A model generated the notes under the pieces. The model made no database searches, was not told the origin of the DNA, and worked only from the letters and a program-made list of their open reading frames with translations. Below, one piece after another: positions 34,901 to 47,240 of a stretch of 64,000 bases of DNA. The stretch comes from Sipunculus nudus (taxonomy: Eukaryota > Annelida > Sipuncula > Golfingiida > Sipunculidae). The DNA is taken from NCBI GenBank assembly GCA_026874595.1, contig CM049306.1:52918019-52982018 (forward strand), written 5' to 3'. Each line of letters opens with the position of its first letter. The first letter of the stretch is position 1. The position numbers and the translations under genes were made by a program.

Positions 34901-36855
34901 ACCCTATTCCATTTGAAAGAAAAAAAATCTTATCAACTCACTACTGCTGGAATACATATTGAAAAATGCCAATGGTGCATACACCGAGACAACAATGTGC
35001 TTGAGTTGTGCAAATGACGCTTCTACACTCAATGAGTCATAATTCAGCCATTCAAACAAAAATATTAATATAAAAAAGAATGCTTAAATAACAACACAAT
35101 ACACATTATGGTCAGAATTAAAAAATTCCTACGAACCCAAGAAGAGCTTATCAGAGATGCCGCCCATCTTCAGGTGAACGAGGCAGCATTTACCTGTGGG
35201 AACGCCATGGAAACAGGTCCCCCAAAGGAATCCAACCAGGGACAGCAGATAAAATACAACGATCGAGCATATATGCTAAAAGGTTGTGAATATTTCACTA
35301 GCTGACATGGAGTTCTGTGTCCTCTTAAATTTACTCAGAGTATAATGTTGCAGTCTGTTTTCTGTTTCAATGGGCCCTCCCTGTGTGATAAATTCATAAT
35401 AGTTTTGTTCATGATTGCGCATCCTTCCTGTAATGGTTTCATGCTTGACAGACTGGGAGCATATATCATAATCCTACTACGTGTGTTGTATCAACTGCTG
35501 CCTGTCACTGCGGTTCCAGCCAATCTCCCAGGGGCATCAGTTAATAAATAAATTACAAAGTTCTGTATTGATACCACACATAATTTATCATGCATCCAAA
35601 TTATATACAGAATTGCAACTTTTTTCATTATTTTTAAATATGACTTGTTCTGTGCAAGCTAGTGATTTTCATAATTTATTATTTTATTATTTGAATTTGA
35701 ATTTTGCAAATGCTTTTTATGATACAATGAAATGAATATATATTTGATATTATAAATATTATTTTTAAAGTTTTCTATTTATATCCCTAGAAAAAATTCT
35801 ATACTTCAGTCTTTATACTGAAACTCTAAAGTTATATAAGATTATATAATTGTCTGGACCGTGTGAAGTATGCAGATATGCACCAATAGTATATTTTAAT
35901 TATCAATATTCAAAAATAATTTTTAAGCATAGTTATATAGAAGATAATAATCATTTAAGAATTAGCCTTAAAACATAAAAAATTTAAAAAAATACCTTAA
36001 TCTGACAAATATACAAGGAAATAATTCTAGAACTGTCTTGCCCCAGAATTCATCAACAGTTCAACATACCACCACCAGATGTCACTTCTGAAAGGTTTAT
36101 AGTTGAAATGAATTTTCATGTTTCTTCCTGAGACACCTGTAAGTTGGGTTTCTTTAATACTACGTATGTCACAGCTTCTCTTACAGGAATAACTGAGCAA
36201 TATCAAACAATAAATGTGTAACATAAATGTATAATTAGTCAACATAGTGTTTTAGCAGAACAAATTTTATAAGATGATCTCAGATTCCTGGAAATCTATT
36301 TCCAAGGCTGCCTAACAGAGGGCAGCACAGGCTGTTTGGTAACTCTTTAGTGGTAAAAATTTGATATCTGTTTCAGTGCATCTTCTTAACTCCTGCTTAA
36401 GATTTCAGATTAAATTTGTTGATACATGAGAGGGAAAATGAAGGAAACATGAAATATAACTCCTATAAATAAATAATCCTATGAAAAGAAAATTTGAACC
36501 TTGTGAAAGTAAGTTCAAAACAGGCAACTTAATTATTAAACTTGCAAAATATACAAAATATTAAATTAGGAATGATATGAAAATTTAAAAATTTCCAAAT
36601 ATAATCATGTACCCAATATGTTATTTTTCTTAAAATATGAAGCTAATTTTATCTAAATGATTGAATGTGGTCAGATTCTGGATCTTATGAACCAGTTTAT
36701 AAGCTGAATACAGACACATCTATAAAATATGTATATGCAGAAAGACAGATAGACGCCACAACTGGATGGCTGAACATGAGATCACTATATTACAGTCTCA
36801 ATACTCCCATATTGAACTCACACCTATATATATGATATCTATCTATCTTTCTATC
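34901..36855. other. no gene seen
   Basis: Single-copy AT-rich sequence. 35150-35270 is GC-richer but has no recognisable exon. CCACCAGATGTCA at about 36070 is a 12/13 CTCF-core-like match, too weak to list alone. Confidence 0.45.
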
Positions 36856-36882
36856 ATATATATATATATATATATATATATA
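36856..36882. repeat. (AT)n microsatellite
   Basis: Thirteen uninterrupted AT units, preceded by TCTATC repeats. Confidence 0.9.
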
Positions 36883-36884
36883 AT

Positions 36885-37015
36885 TCACAGGCGGTCATAT
36901 CAGGCAGGTCAGTTATAAATTCAAAGCATGTGAATGCTTTCTTTTTGTCCATGGGTAGTCTTAAAAACACAGGTGGTCTTATAAGACAGGTGACTTTCAG
37001 ACAGGCTCCACTCTA
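36885..37015 (-). repeat. family D repeat, inverted copy
   Basis: Reverse-strand copies of the GACCACCTGTGT/CACCTGTCTTATAAG units, ending GAGTGGAGCCTGTC; related to 33689-33880. Confidence 0.5.
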
Positions 37016-38059
37016 TATACATACATAAATACAGACAAAAATCCACAAGATACGGCAGAGGATTCTTTTCTTTTAGATTGTATTTTAATGTAAATCACAA
37101 ATGAGGCTTTGAATACCGGTCATCACCATGGGGTTATTAAGACAACAATGATAGCTTAATACACATAATTTTCATGATAAATTTTTACTCGTATTAATTT
37201 CATTAAAAATTTTACTTGTATTAATTTCATTAAAAATTTTAGCCATAACTGAACTGAAGGATTCCTGCAATATTTCCTGAAGACCAACAAATAAAGCAAG
37301 ATGTTATGACTTCATTTAACTTAACTTGAAATATCCTGACAAACTTGCTCTCAAAATCCTTGTTTACATGTTTTGAATGTGATACAGATAAAGAATTCTC
37401 TATAATATTGTCAGGTTTTCTTACCTAAATTTATAAAGACAGTATTTATATTTGATACTGAAATTGTCAGATGAGCTGGTATTTGGCTGATTCTTTTCAG
37501 TGCCATTAGTAATTGTATTATACAACTTAAATGATAAAATCAAATTCTACTGCACATAATAAATAAATAAAAATAATAATTTATCACACTGATAGATTTA
37601 AAAGTTTACAATTACAGGCTAACAAAAGATGAATCAGGAAGAATGTCAATTATGAGGTTATCAACAGGTCACAAACTATAAAAATATATACACAAAAATA
37701 TCACCCACAGGCCAGAGCAATCTATATACTAAATGTCAGCATTCACTGGGCAATCACTATATAGGGAAGCCTGAACTCTACCCCTATATAGCTAAGCCTT
37801 GGGAGTGTATGACCTTTTACATGAATTAAAACAAAGGTTAAAACAAAGCCAAAAGCTCAGCCATATTGGAGATCTGTATCCCAAACACATAAAATACAGG
37901 CCACATCCTAAAAGTAGGTTAAACATGGGCTTTTAATCAGACTCAATGTGACCCCTTGGCCACCAATTTAAAGAAAGTGAAAAAGGGAGCACTAAGTAAT
38001 ATTATACTAAACATCAATATAGTGATGGGCCACAGCAAATTAGCTATATGATCAGCCTG
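37016..38059. other. no gene seen
   Basis: AT-rich unique sequence. A 30-bp direct repeat containing TATTAATTTCATTAAAAAT lies at about 37190-37240. Confidence 0.45.
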
Positions 38060-39312
38060 AGGTTACAAGAAGGTGATTATTTGCCACAGGTTAACAGTAG
38101 GTGAAAAATGGCCACAGGTTACTAGTAGGTGAACAATGGCCGCAAGTCACAAGTAGGTGAACAATGGCCGCAAGTTACAAGTAGGTGAACAATGACCACA
38201 GGTTACCAGTAGGTCAAAATGGCCACAGATTACCAGAAGTTCAACAATGGTCACAGGTTAACAGTAGGTGAACAATGGTCTCAGGTTAACAGTAGGTGAA
38301 CAATGGTCTCAGGTTAACAGTAGGTGAACAATGGTCTCAGGTTAACAGTAGGTGAACAATGGTCTCAGGTTAACAGTAGGTGAACAATGGTCTCAGGTTA
38401 ACAGTAGGTGATCAATGGTCTCAGGTTAACAGTAGGTGAACGATGGTCTCAGGTAAACAGTAGGTGAACAATGGTCTCAGGTTAACAGTAGGTGAACAAT
38501 GGTCTCAGGTTAACAGTAGGTGAACAATGGTCTCAGGTTAACAGTAGGTGAACAATGGTCTCAGGTTAACAGTAGGTGAACAATGGTCTCAGGTTAACAG
38601 GAGGTGAACAATGGTCTCAGGTTAACAGGAGGTGAACAATGGCAACTGTATAGCTGTAGGTGAATAACTGCTACAGAACAGTAGCTTGTGAAAAATGGAT
38701 TAAGACTACCAGTAGGTGAACAAAGTCCACAGGTTACCAGAAATTAATAAGGCCACAGGGTATCTGTAGGTGAAAACTGGTCACAGGTTATCAGTAGGTG
38801 AACAATGGCCACATGTTACCAGTAGGTGAACAATAGCTACAGAACAGAAATTGGTTAACAATGGCACCAGGTTACCTGTAGGTGAACAATGGCCACAGGT
38901 TCCCAGTAGGTGAACAATGGCCACAGGTTACCAGTAGGTGAACAATAGCTACAGAACAGAAGTTGTTTAACAATGGTACCAGGTTACCTGTAGGTGAACA
39001 ACTGCCACAGGTTACCAGCAGGTGAATAATAGCTACAGAACAGAAGTTGGTTAACAATGGCAACAGTTTACCTGTAGGTGAACAACTGCCACAGGTTACC
39101 AGTAGGTGAACAATAGCTACAGAACAGAAGTTAGTTGACAATGGCAACAGTTTACCGGTAGGTGAACAATGGCCACAGGTTACCTGTAGGTGAAAATGGC
39201 CACAGGTTACCAGTAGGTGAACAATGGCCACAGGTTACCAGTACGTGAACAATAGCTACAGAACAGAAGTTGGTTAACAATGGCAACAGGTTACCAGTAG
39301 GTGAACAATTGA
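38060..39312 (+). repeat. 28-bp satellite array with trimeric higher-order section
   Basis: Unit AGGTTAACAGTAGGTGAACA plus ATGGTCTC. Three zones: diverged units (38060-38254), about 13 nearly identical units (38255-38640), and a section of different monomer types. In the last zone CTACAGAACAG starts at 38671, 38837, 38949, 39033, 39117 and 39256, spaced 166, 112, 84, 84 and 139, i.e. about 6, 4, 3, 3 and 5 monomers, so 84 bp (3 x 28) is the basic higher-order unit. Antisense open frames are repeat artefacts. Degenerate traces continue to about 39470. Confidence 0.95.
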
Positions 39313-39960
39313 CATGTATACTAGTCAGCAAATGATGGCCACATATTATAGCAGAAGGAAAACAATTGACACAGGCTGGTAGTTGGGGAAGATTGGGTAA
39401 CAGGATAGAATTAGACAATGGATCAGAGCCTTTGGTCATTTCATGGCCACAGAATAGTTGTAGGTGAAAATGGGCCATATCCGGATAGCTGGCAGAGCTG
39501 GACCCTGGGCCATATGTAAAGGGTATATAGCATACACTGTAATTTATTGACCACACTAAGTGAAAGGTGGCAAAGAGCCTACTGTTATGTGGTAAGAGGT
39601 GGAGATAAGTATAATATATAATTACAGATGCCAGTGGAATATTGTACTGGAATATACCAGAAAAGCAGATGGTAAGAGAGAAATATGTTATGATGACTCC
39701 ATCATAACACTACTATTAGATATATAATACAGGTAATACCTAAAAATGTGATAAACATTATGGTGATAAATGATATATACTGGAATAAGTATGCTGGCTT
39801 ATGTATGATAAACCTAAAAAAATATTGTGAAACATTTTTTTCTGGCATTTAGTCTTTGACTCAAATGTCGACAATGTTTATAGACCAAACATTCATTACC
39901 AGAGCATCTCTCCATCAAATCAATGGCATGTTTCTCAGACAATAAAAACTTGACTAATTA

Positions 39961-40265
39961 GGCTAAACAAAATAAAAGGTATGGTTCTCAGGCACCGCCC
40001 GCACCAGTTTTAACCCCCTGCATCAAACATTTTTATTTTGGTTTTCATCCTAAAAAAAAAATAAAATAATACAATTTTGATACAATTTCCTTTGTTATGT
40101 AGTGTTTTTACCTGTTTAGTAGAAAAAAACCTGTTATTTTCATGCTTTTTCCTGACATTTTTATCGAAACATACAAAAAAAGGTCAAAAATAAAATACCG
40201 CCAAGCCCACATTGATTTCTGAAAAAAAGTGCCTAAGAACCATACCTTTTTATTTTTTTTTGGCT
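39961..40265 (-). mobile_element. PIF/Harbinger-like MITE, copy 3 (305 bp)
   Basis: Same family as 21957-22293 but inverted and diverged. Outer ends read GGCTAAACAAAATAAAAGG and AGCCAAAAAAAAATAAAAAG (other strand), both continuing to GGTATGGTTCT. TTA flanks both sides (39958-39960, 40266-40268). An independent insertion. Confidence 0.8.
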
Positions 40266-40268
40266 TTA

Positions 40269-41713
40269 TAAACAGATATATATTGATACAAATGTCAGAC
40301 ATTTTCCCCTGTGGTTTGGAAGGTCAACCTCGAGTCTTTTACTAGAATTCAATCAGGCCCTGTATCAAACATCAAAGTATTCCCTCCTCCAAAGAAACAG
40401 AACCACTAAGACAGTGAAAAATTCCAACAGTGAAGTAAAAAAAAACCAAGATAAGTGAATCCATGCAGAAGAAAAAAGACGGATATGTACCACCTTCAAG
40501 TCTATGACATGAGAGTTGGTTTTCTTATCAACACCTGGGCACTGTGAGGTGCTGACAACAGATTTCCCAGTTGGATAATCTCAATCACCCTCTTTCCACT
40601 CTGACGTCCCAGTCTGCCGTAGTTCCCAGCCTGTCGGGATCCAATTTTGAAGCAAGTTTCTGTTGCGTAACCAACCCTACTGGTTGTATGCAGCACTGCA
40701 TCATGGTAATAGGTCTCATTCGGTCGACTGAAATAGCACGCCTACCAGCTGGACCATCCATATTGATCTCCTGGCAATTTCCTGACATATTTGTGCCATA
40801 AATATTTAATCTCCCGCGGGGTGTGGTTCCCATATAAACATATCAATTCATGTTTCTCTGTGTGATTATATGCTCTGATTATGGCCAACAATGCAGATGT
40901 TATATTTGCTCCCCCATGGAACTTGTAAAACATTTCACCTCAAAGGAGGTTTAAATGGATTTTTAACTATATAAGTAAATAAATATAATGGGACTGTGAT
41001 CAATAGGGGTTTCAGTAAAACATAGCAGAATTATACCCCTGAAAAAAGTCCATATATAAAACACCAGCTGAGAAATGTCTATGGACGAAAACACAGGGCA
41101 TAAAATTAAATGGATAACACAGATATAACATAAAATTAAAAAAAAACAGCTGAAACATTCAATGATCAAACAGTATTAAGCTTGATTCAATATCAACAAA
41201 TTGTAGTTTATTAATTATTCTATTGATTGGAGATATTTTAAAAATATTTTGATACATTTTTTTTAAATTGTCACTAAATAAAATAATAGGACTTTGGTCC
41301 CTCATCAGTTTCAAGGTCAGACTGTGTGATAATGTTGAGTTTCAGAGAATAATTGCCAAATTTCAATGGGCACCCTACTGTGGAACAGACTATTTAGAGC
41401 TTATTGATCAGTATTAGGGGTTGGCTTTGTTCTGGAGGCTTGCTGAGGATCCTTCTGGTGATGATTTGTGGTCTTGAACTTCTTCTTATTGTTTACAGTG
41501 TTTTCCTTGGGTTTTGCAAAGCTCTTAATTAACTTTTTTGGTTATCCAATATTTGCATACATATTTGCATTTAAATCACAGAGAGGTTAATTACGGCAGT
41601 AATTATCTGATGAGGCACAAGAACTTTACAAAACCAGAAACTCAACCATTGAGAAGAGTTCTCGAGTTTACCAGCTCAAGAGAAGGATTAGCTAACCCAA
41701 GTTCCACTGACCA
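40269..41713. other. no gene seen; GC-richer unique patch 40500-40930
   Basis: 40500-40930 is single-copy with several overlapping open frames in both directions and higher GC than its flanks. I recognise no protein or splice structure. Could be conserved non-coding DNA. Confidence 0.4.
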
Positions 41714-42486
41714 AGTTACCCACAAATATGGTTAGAATATGTCCTGCAGAGAATTAACCCACAAACATGGTTAGAACATGTCCTGCAGAGAAGTCACCCA
41801 CAAACATGGTTAGAACATGTCCTGCAGAAAAGTAACTCACAAACATGGTTAGAACATGTCCTGCAGAGAAGTAACTCACAAACATGGTTAGAACATGTCC
41901 TGCAGAGAAGTATCCCACAAACATGGTTAGAATGTCCTGCAGAGAAGTAACTCACAAACATGGTTAGAATATGTCCTGCAGAGAAGTAACCCACAAACAT
42001 GGTTAGAACATGTCCTGCAGAGAAGTCACCCACAAACATGGTTAGAACATGTCCTGCAGAAAAGTAACTCACAAACATGGTTAGAACATGTCCTGCAGAG
42101 AAGTATCCCACAAACATGGTTAGAATGTCCTGCAGAGAAGTAACCCACAAACATGGTTAGAATATGTCCTGCAGAGAAGTAACCCACAAACATGGTTAGA
42201 ACATGTCCTGCAGAGAAGTAACCCACAAACATGGTTAGAACATGTCCTGCAGAGAAGTAACCCACAAACATGGTTAGAACATGTCCTGCAGAGAAGTAAC
42301 CCACAAACATGGTTAGAACATGTCCTGCAGAGAAGTAACCCACAAACATGGTTAGAACATGTCCTGCAGAGAAGTAACTCACAAACATGGTTAGAACATG
42401 TCCTGCAGAGAAGTAACTCACAAACATGGTTAGAACATGTCCTGCAGAGAAGTAACCCACAAACATGGTTTGAACGTCCTGCTGAG
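41714..42486 (-). repeat. 39-bp tandem array, about 20 copies
   Basis: Unit ACAAACATGGTTAGAACATG plus TCCTGCAGAGAAGTAACCC. Because 39 is a multiple of three, two minus-strand frames stay open for 118-148 codons (repeating MFVGYFSAGHVLT and NHVCGLLLCRTCS). No signal for real coding was found. A six-unit block starting at 41790 is repeated at 42022 (232 bp), minus one unit. Every unit has a PstI site and the 10-mer GAACATGTCC or a 2-bp-deleted or substituted version. Confidence 0.95.
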
Positions 42487-45079
42487 TTTTTTAACCTCAA
42501 GTTTGTTTCCAGTATGACAAGCAATGGAATATGTCTTCCATTGGCCCTATTATGTACATTGATCATGCTTTAAGATATACCATGTCAAAGAAAGTTCGTT
42601 TTAACCATAGCATATTTTCAACTTTTTTTTAAATTTTGTCTTTTAAAGTGAACTCCAACATATTCTCATTAAACTTGATGGCACCACTTCTCTGTGATTA
42701 TAATGGGCCTCTTAAATTTAGGTGCTAATTAAACCAGATTCAGAGGTGGATCCGAGATCCATCCCATGTATCTACACTGTGTGTCAACTCTAAACCTCAC
42801 TTTACCATTAGTACTGCCATATACTTAAGTCAGCAGGTTTTGCAAATCAAAAGGGGATGCCATGGGTACCTGCTGCAAGAGAAATTGGAGTCAAATTTCA
42901 ATTCTGTTGTATTCCTGATGGGAAAATATAATCTGTAACCAAGATTCGAACTATATGGTCTGCTTTTGGAGATATTCTGTTCTTTTATCAAGTGTTACTC
43001 TGGTTTTTCTATGATAACTGCTGCTGACTGAGTTATATAATATTAAAATACATTACATGGAATATGCTGCCTTCAGAGAAGGAATGCTGAGGGGGTTGTC
43101 TGCCTTTCAATTTTGGAAAAGGAGGGAACCCAGAAATAACTGTTGTTCTTTCAATGATAGTTGATACTGCATCATATCAACAAACTTGTACTTTTATTAT
43201 GATACTAAGACTCCTTACTATGAGGCAAAATATATTTATATCTGTTTAATCATTTACAACTGTTTTAAACATGCAAGTAAATAAAGCTTAAAGGGACCCA
43301 AACACCTACAAAGCATGTTGAATAAGCACAAAAAATACCTTCTTCCCTAAAAAATAAATTTATACCTGCCACATTATTGCCATGAAACTGTTTCCTTACT
43401 CCTGTAAATGAGTGTTAAAACAGTGGACCGGGCACAATCACAGGTGTCAACATAAATGCAGCGCATGTATCACCCGGCCACAACACATGTCAATCAGGGG
43501 ATGCCCTGACTGACTTGGCCCAAAAAATGTAATACATGTCTCCCTGACTGAAACATTGTGTTTTGCGGCTCCAGTTGGACCTCCGGTCACGTGGCCTTGT
43601 TATGGTAAACATACACACACGGACTCTGTTTACCAACACACAGAGCCACAACATGGTGTAAAACAGCCATACGGAAGTACAGAGGCTGGGTGCTGGAATG
43701 GTTTTGCATAAACTTTTGTTTAATGCAAAACTGAACTGACATTGTGAAAGAATAAGCATAATATTGCTCCTGATTATATCCCTTTAAATTATGTTTACAT
43801 TTATGGTTAAGTTTGAACAATGTCATTCTGTTGAAAGTGAACAATTTATGAACAATGAACGTTCCATAGCCATCACTATGTCCTTCTTGTTCAAATTATA
43901 ATGCTGCCCCCCCCCCCCCCTCCGACATTAAGGTTCTTTATCCTCTGGTCATTCATGTAATAATGTGATCAAAATGTGATGTTAATCTGTACTTGTTGAC
44001 CAATTGGACATAATATTTTGCAATATTCTGCCTCCTTTAATATGAAAATTAAAGTAACTTACACCAGAGCAGTTTAGATGCAGTATTTAGCATAAAAATA
44101 CCCCTCTGAAACTTTAATGAGTCATATAATTCTTCTTTTAAACCATAATGGGCTTCTTGGATGCATTAATAAAAACAACAAAATGATCTATCACACTTAG
44201 TCAGTGCAATATAGAATTTACTCTCATTATGTAAATGACTTAAAGATTTCTTGCTGTTGTTATATTTCTTTCTTTGAACATTTATCCTCAGAGGAGAAAA
44301 TGACAAGACTGCTGACTTTTGGCTCATGTAGGTGTGAAACTCTATCTGGGGTACCACAAATTACAAACAAAGCTGATCAGAGTTTGAGAAATTGCACCAT
44401 TAGTGTTGGGATTATCACCACACAGCTGTAACTGAGGCCTATAAATAAATGCCGCAACGGCATGAACGATAAAAGGCCACGCTAATGAGGCATTATAAAT
44501 TCATGGCAAACACTCCCATGTCTGGATGATGCACATATCTAAATGAGGGGAAAAAAATCTAACATGGCGCCTTGTTCTGCGATCATTAAATAAAGGGCAA
44601 ATGTCGCTTGTAGCAAACAAATTCGGATGAATTATACAAGAAAACTGCTGCAATCCTTGCCCCCAAGCACCCATGGTCTGGAAATACAAGCCTTCCCATC
44701 CATAATCCATACCTCCACGCCATTCACAGAAAGTTAATTATTAATACATGAATAATCATGATTTATGTCTGCCTGAATAAAACAGTAGATATGGGAAAAA
44801 GCATGCAAAAACAAGTAGATGGGGTTTGATCACTGCTTCCGATAACATGTTGTTCCATTTACGGTAAGCAAGGTGAACCTGGGATCAGCTGGGTATGGGA
44901 TATCAGATGCTAATAATCCAACCTCGGGGAAATTAAACCTGTAAAGCTGATTGGCTACACAGCAAATGCTAACAACCATTACATTAGCTTGTTCCTACCA
45001 AGGGGTCATGCTCTGTACTGCTTTTGATCATAAGGCTCATAAATCATCGAGGGATCACAAAAATGCCCAACGATTTTAA
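42487..45079. other. no gene seen; C14 run and a possible conserved patch
   Basis: A C14 homopolymer lies at 43907-43920. 44430-45060 is single-copy, less AT-rich and dense in homeodomain-type TAAT cores; it is the best candidate in this stretch for regulatory DNA, on composition only. Confidence 0.4.
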
Positions 45080-45310
45080 GTTTATGGATGAAATGCAACT
45101 TCCCAGCTGGGTACACACATTATGGCAGTCATGCGTGCCTTGCATCTGTCTCATGTGACCACTAGAGGGCAGTGATTTTCGATCAAGGACGCTATGTTTA
45201 TAGATGAAACAAATCTTCCCATTTGGGTATACACATCATCTGTGGTCAGACAGACTTTGATGGTTTCTGATCTAGCCATTAGGGGGCAGAATCTGATTTG
45301 ATACTGGAAA
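45080..45310 (+). promoter_or_regulatory. 117-bp tandem pair, each with a CTCF-like core
   Basis: Two diverged units begin TTTATGGATGAAA (about 45080) and TTTATAGATGAAA (about 45197). The first contains CCACTAGAGGGCAG (45159-45172), matching the CTCF core CCASYAGRKGGCRS at all 14 positions. The second contains CCATTAGGGGGCAG (45276-45289), with one mismatch. Both have the same orientation and are exactly 117 bp apart. CTCF occurs in molluscs, but binding here is an inference. Confidence 0.45.
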
Positions 45311-47240
45311 CTGGGATATGATGTTGGTGGACCATGAAATTTAAACTGAGATATATGATTTTCTTATTTCATCTATTTTAGGTTTACCAATAATGGTAAT
45401 ACTGCCTATTGCACACAAAGAATGATTTAAACATGAAGACTTCATATTACATACAAGTGTCTGCAGGGCTTTTGCTTTATTTTTATCTTTTCTTATTATT
45501 TCAGTAGGCAGTATTCTTTCTTTTTTAGTTCTATAGACCCTCTTCACAAACCTCCTTAATAACAATAACAATAATTATTCAGCAATAAGCACTTTTATCA
45601 GACACATGAATGTGCAGTGAAAAAAAGATGGCAGAATACGGAGATTTTGGTCTAAATACTTGAAAATATAGGAAATTATAGGAGACTTATTTCAGTAAGA
45701 AAATATTGAAAACATAGGGAGTCTGCAGATGTCCTGAGAATACCTGTGTTGGCTAAAATATCATTGGGAAGAAAACCTAAAATATATATACACAGGCTGA
45801 CAGATAGAGCAGAACACTCAATGACTAAACAGTTGCTGGATTTTGTCTTCTCTCTGCATGCATGAGCTCATAATTAAAAGGGCTTACAGACTCCAACCTT
45901 CAGTAGTTCCAATTGACCTGATAAAACCTCTATTCTAAAATTTTATAAAAAATTTATAAATTATTTTTTTTCTTGGACCTCATTGACTAAATATAATTAA
46001 GTAAATTTAAGATGATTGCAATACACAATGAAATATGTTATTATTTTTTTAATTAAATGCTGTAGCATAAAGCTAATCACTATTGGTCAGGCTATATTGA
46101 TCACTATTAATCATAATGTATACTATGACAATTCTATTCTAAATCATTTATTCTTACCTAAAAGAAATCCATTTAACAGGCTAAAAGCTATCCACACAAG
46201 GGACTAAGAATAATCACTGCAACTAAGCTATTTTTTACATCAGCTGAGCTAAGAATCAAAGGATAACAGTCAATTGATACTGTAAGGATGCTGAGATTAA
46301 TAGATCAGCATTTCTGTGTTTTAATTACCCAGGAGTCTGGGATATTCAGCGAGGTGGTGCCTTCATTAGTGATACGGATGCTATCTCTGCCAGCTGTATC
46401 CCTGTTGCTTGGCAACAAACTGCCTCCCCAGCTTTCCTGCTTCTACCTATAGACCAGAAGCTTCAAGTTTTAATTCCCGGCAGCGACAATCCTAGACTTA
46501 TTGTTTCTGCACCGTGTAATCTGTAATCCAGCTTCATAAACATGAGATTAAACACAATGAAATCCAACAGCAACCATTTAATCTCAAAACCACTCATCAT
46601 CTGAATCAATTTTCTTGATTTTTCCTTCTAAATGAGGCAAAAAAACATAAGCCAATATCTTAAATCTGTCTAATTTTTTACCATAATAAGTATCTGTAAC
46701 ATTTTATCAGTAAAATTCTTAAATTTCTCATCCGATTTCAGAGAACTATTCTGTTTTTCCCTAACGATTATTTACTTTTTTTATTTTTCAGCATCAATTT
46801 TTCTTAATTTTGTTGTCTATATAAATTATAAGCTTAAAACTATTACAGCATAAATCTGCCCTGTTTTTTTTTTTACCTCACAGCCAATTTATCTTTCTTC
46901 AGTATTAATTTTCTTTGTTGCACCATCAAGATGAATCTTAAATGAATGTATGATACCTTGCTGTGTTTTATCCTTACTACCACTTGGGCTTTGTTTTTCA
47001 GTATTGATTTTTAATATGTCATTCAACCAAGTCATATGAAACAATTTCTATGTTTGAAGTTGGGAATTGATATTTATCCAGCTGACAGTCATAATAGCAT
47101 ATAATACATACATTCTTCTCTTTCCTCATAAGATGCACATAATTGGATTTATATCATAACTTTTCCTTATTTTTATTCTGCTCTCTTCCATATGTCAGGG
47201 ATAATATAATTCTGTTTTATAGGCTTTTCCCTCTTAACTG
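45311..47240. other. no gene seen; GC-richer patch with X-box-like site
   Basis: 46320-46560 is single-copy and GC-richer, containing GTTGCTTGGCAAC (46404-46416), a palindrome resembling an RFX X-box with one spacer base fewer. The rest is AT-rich. A short stretch at 46195-46245 resembles both ends of family A joined but is too degenerate to call. Confidence 0.4.

Noticed and set aside
33182-36082. CTCF-like cores CCACCAGATGTCA in inverted orientation at about 33184 and 36070
   Set aside because: Each has a mismatch at a strongly conserved G and no supporting context.
38872-39556. 119- and 134-codon - strand frames resembling a repeat protein
   Set aside because: Products of the 28-bp satellite (84-bp higher-order unit keeps frame); no start, splice or upstream gene signal.
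38060-42486. CRISPR-like array
   Set aside because: Both arrays are contiguous repeats without unique spacers, in clearly eukaryotic DNA.
41794-42566. Overlapping 118-148 codon - strand frames
   Set aside because: They are the 39-bp array read in two frames; indels of 2 bp swap the peptide, so there is no constraint on one frame.
46195-46245. Minimal family A element with both ends (ACAAGGGAC ... ATCAGCTGAGCTAA)
   Set aside because: Only about 9 and 13 matching bases, no palindrome or ACGG tract; too weak to separate from chance.
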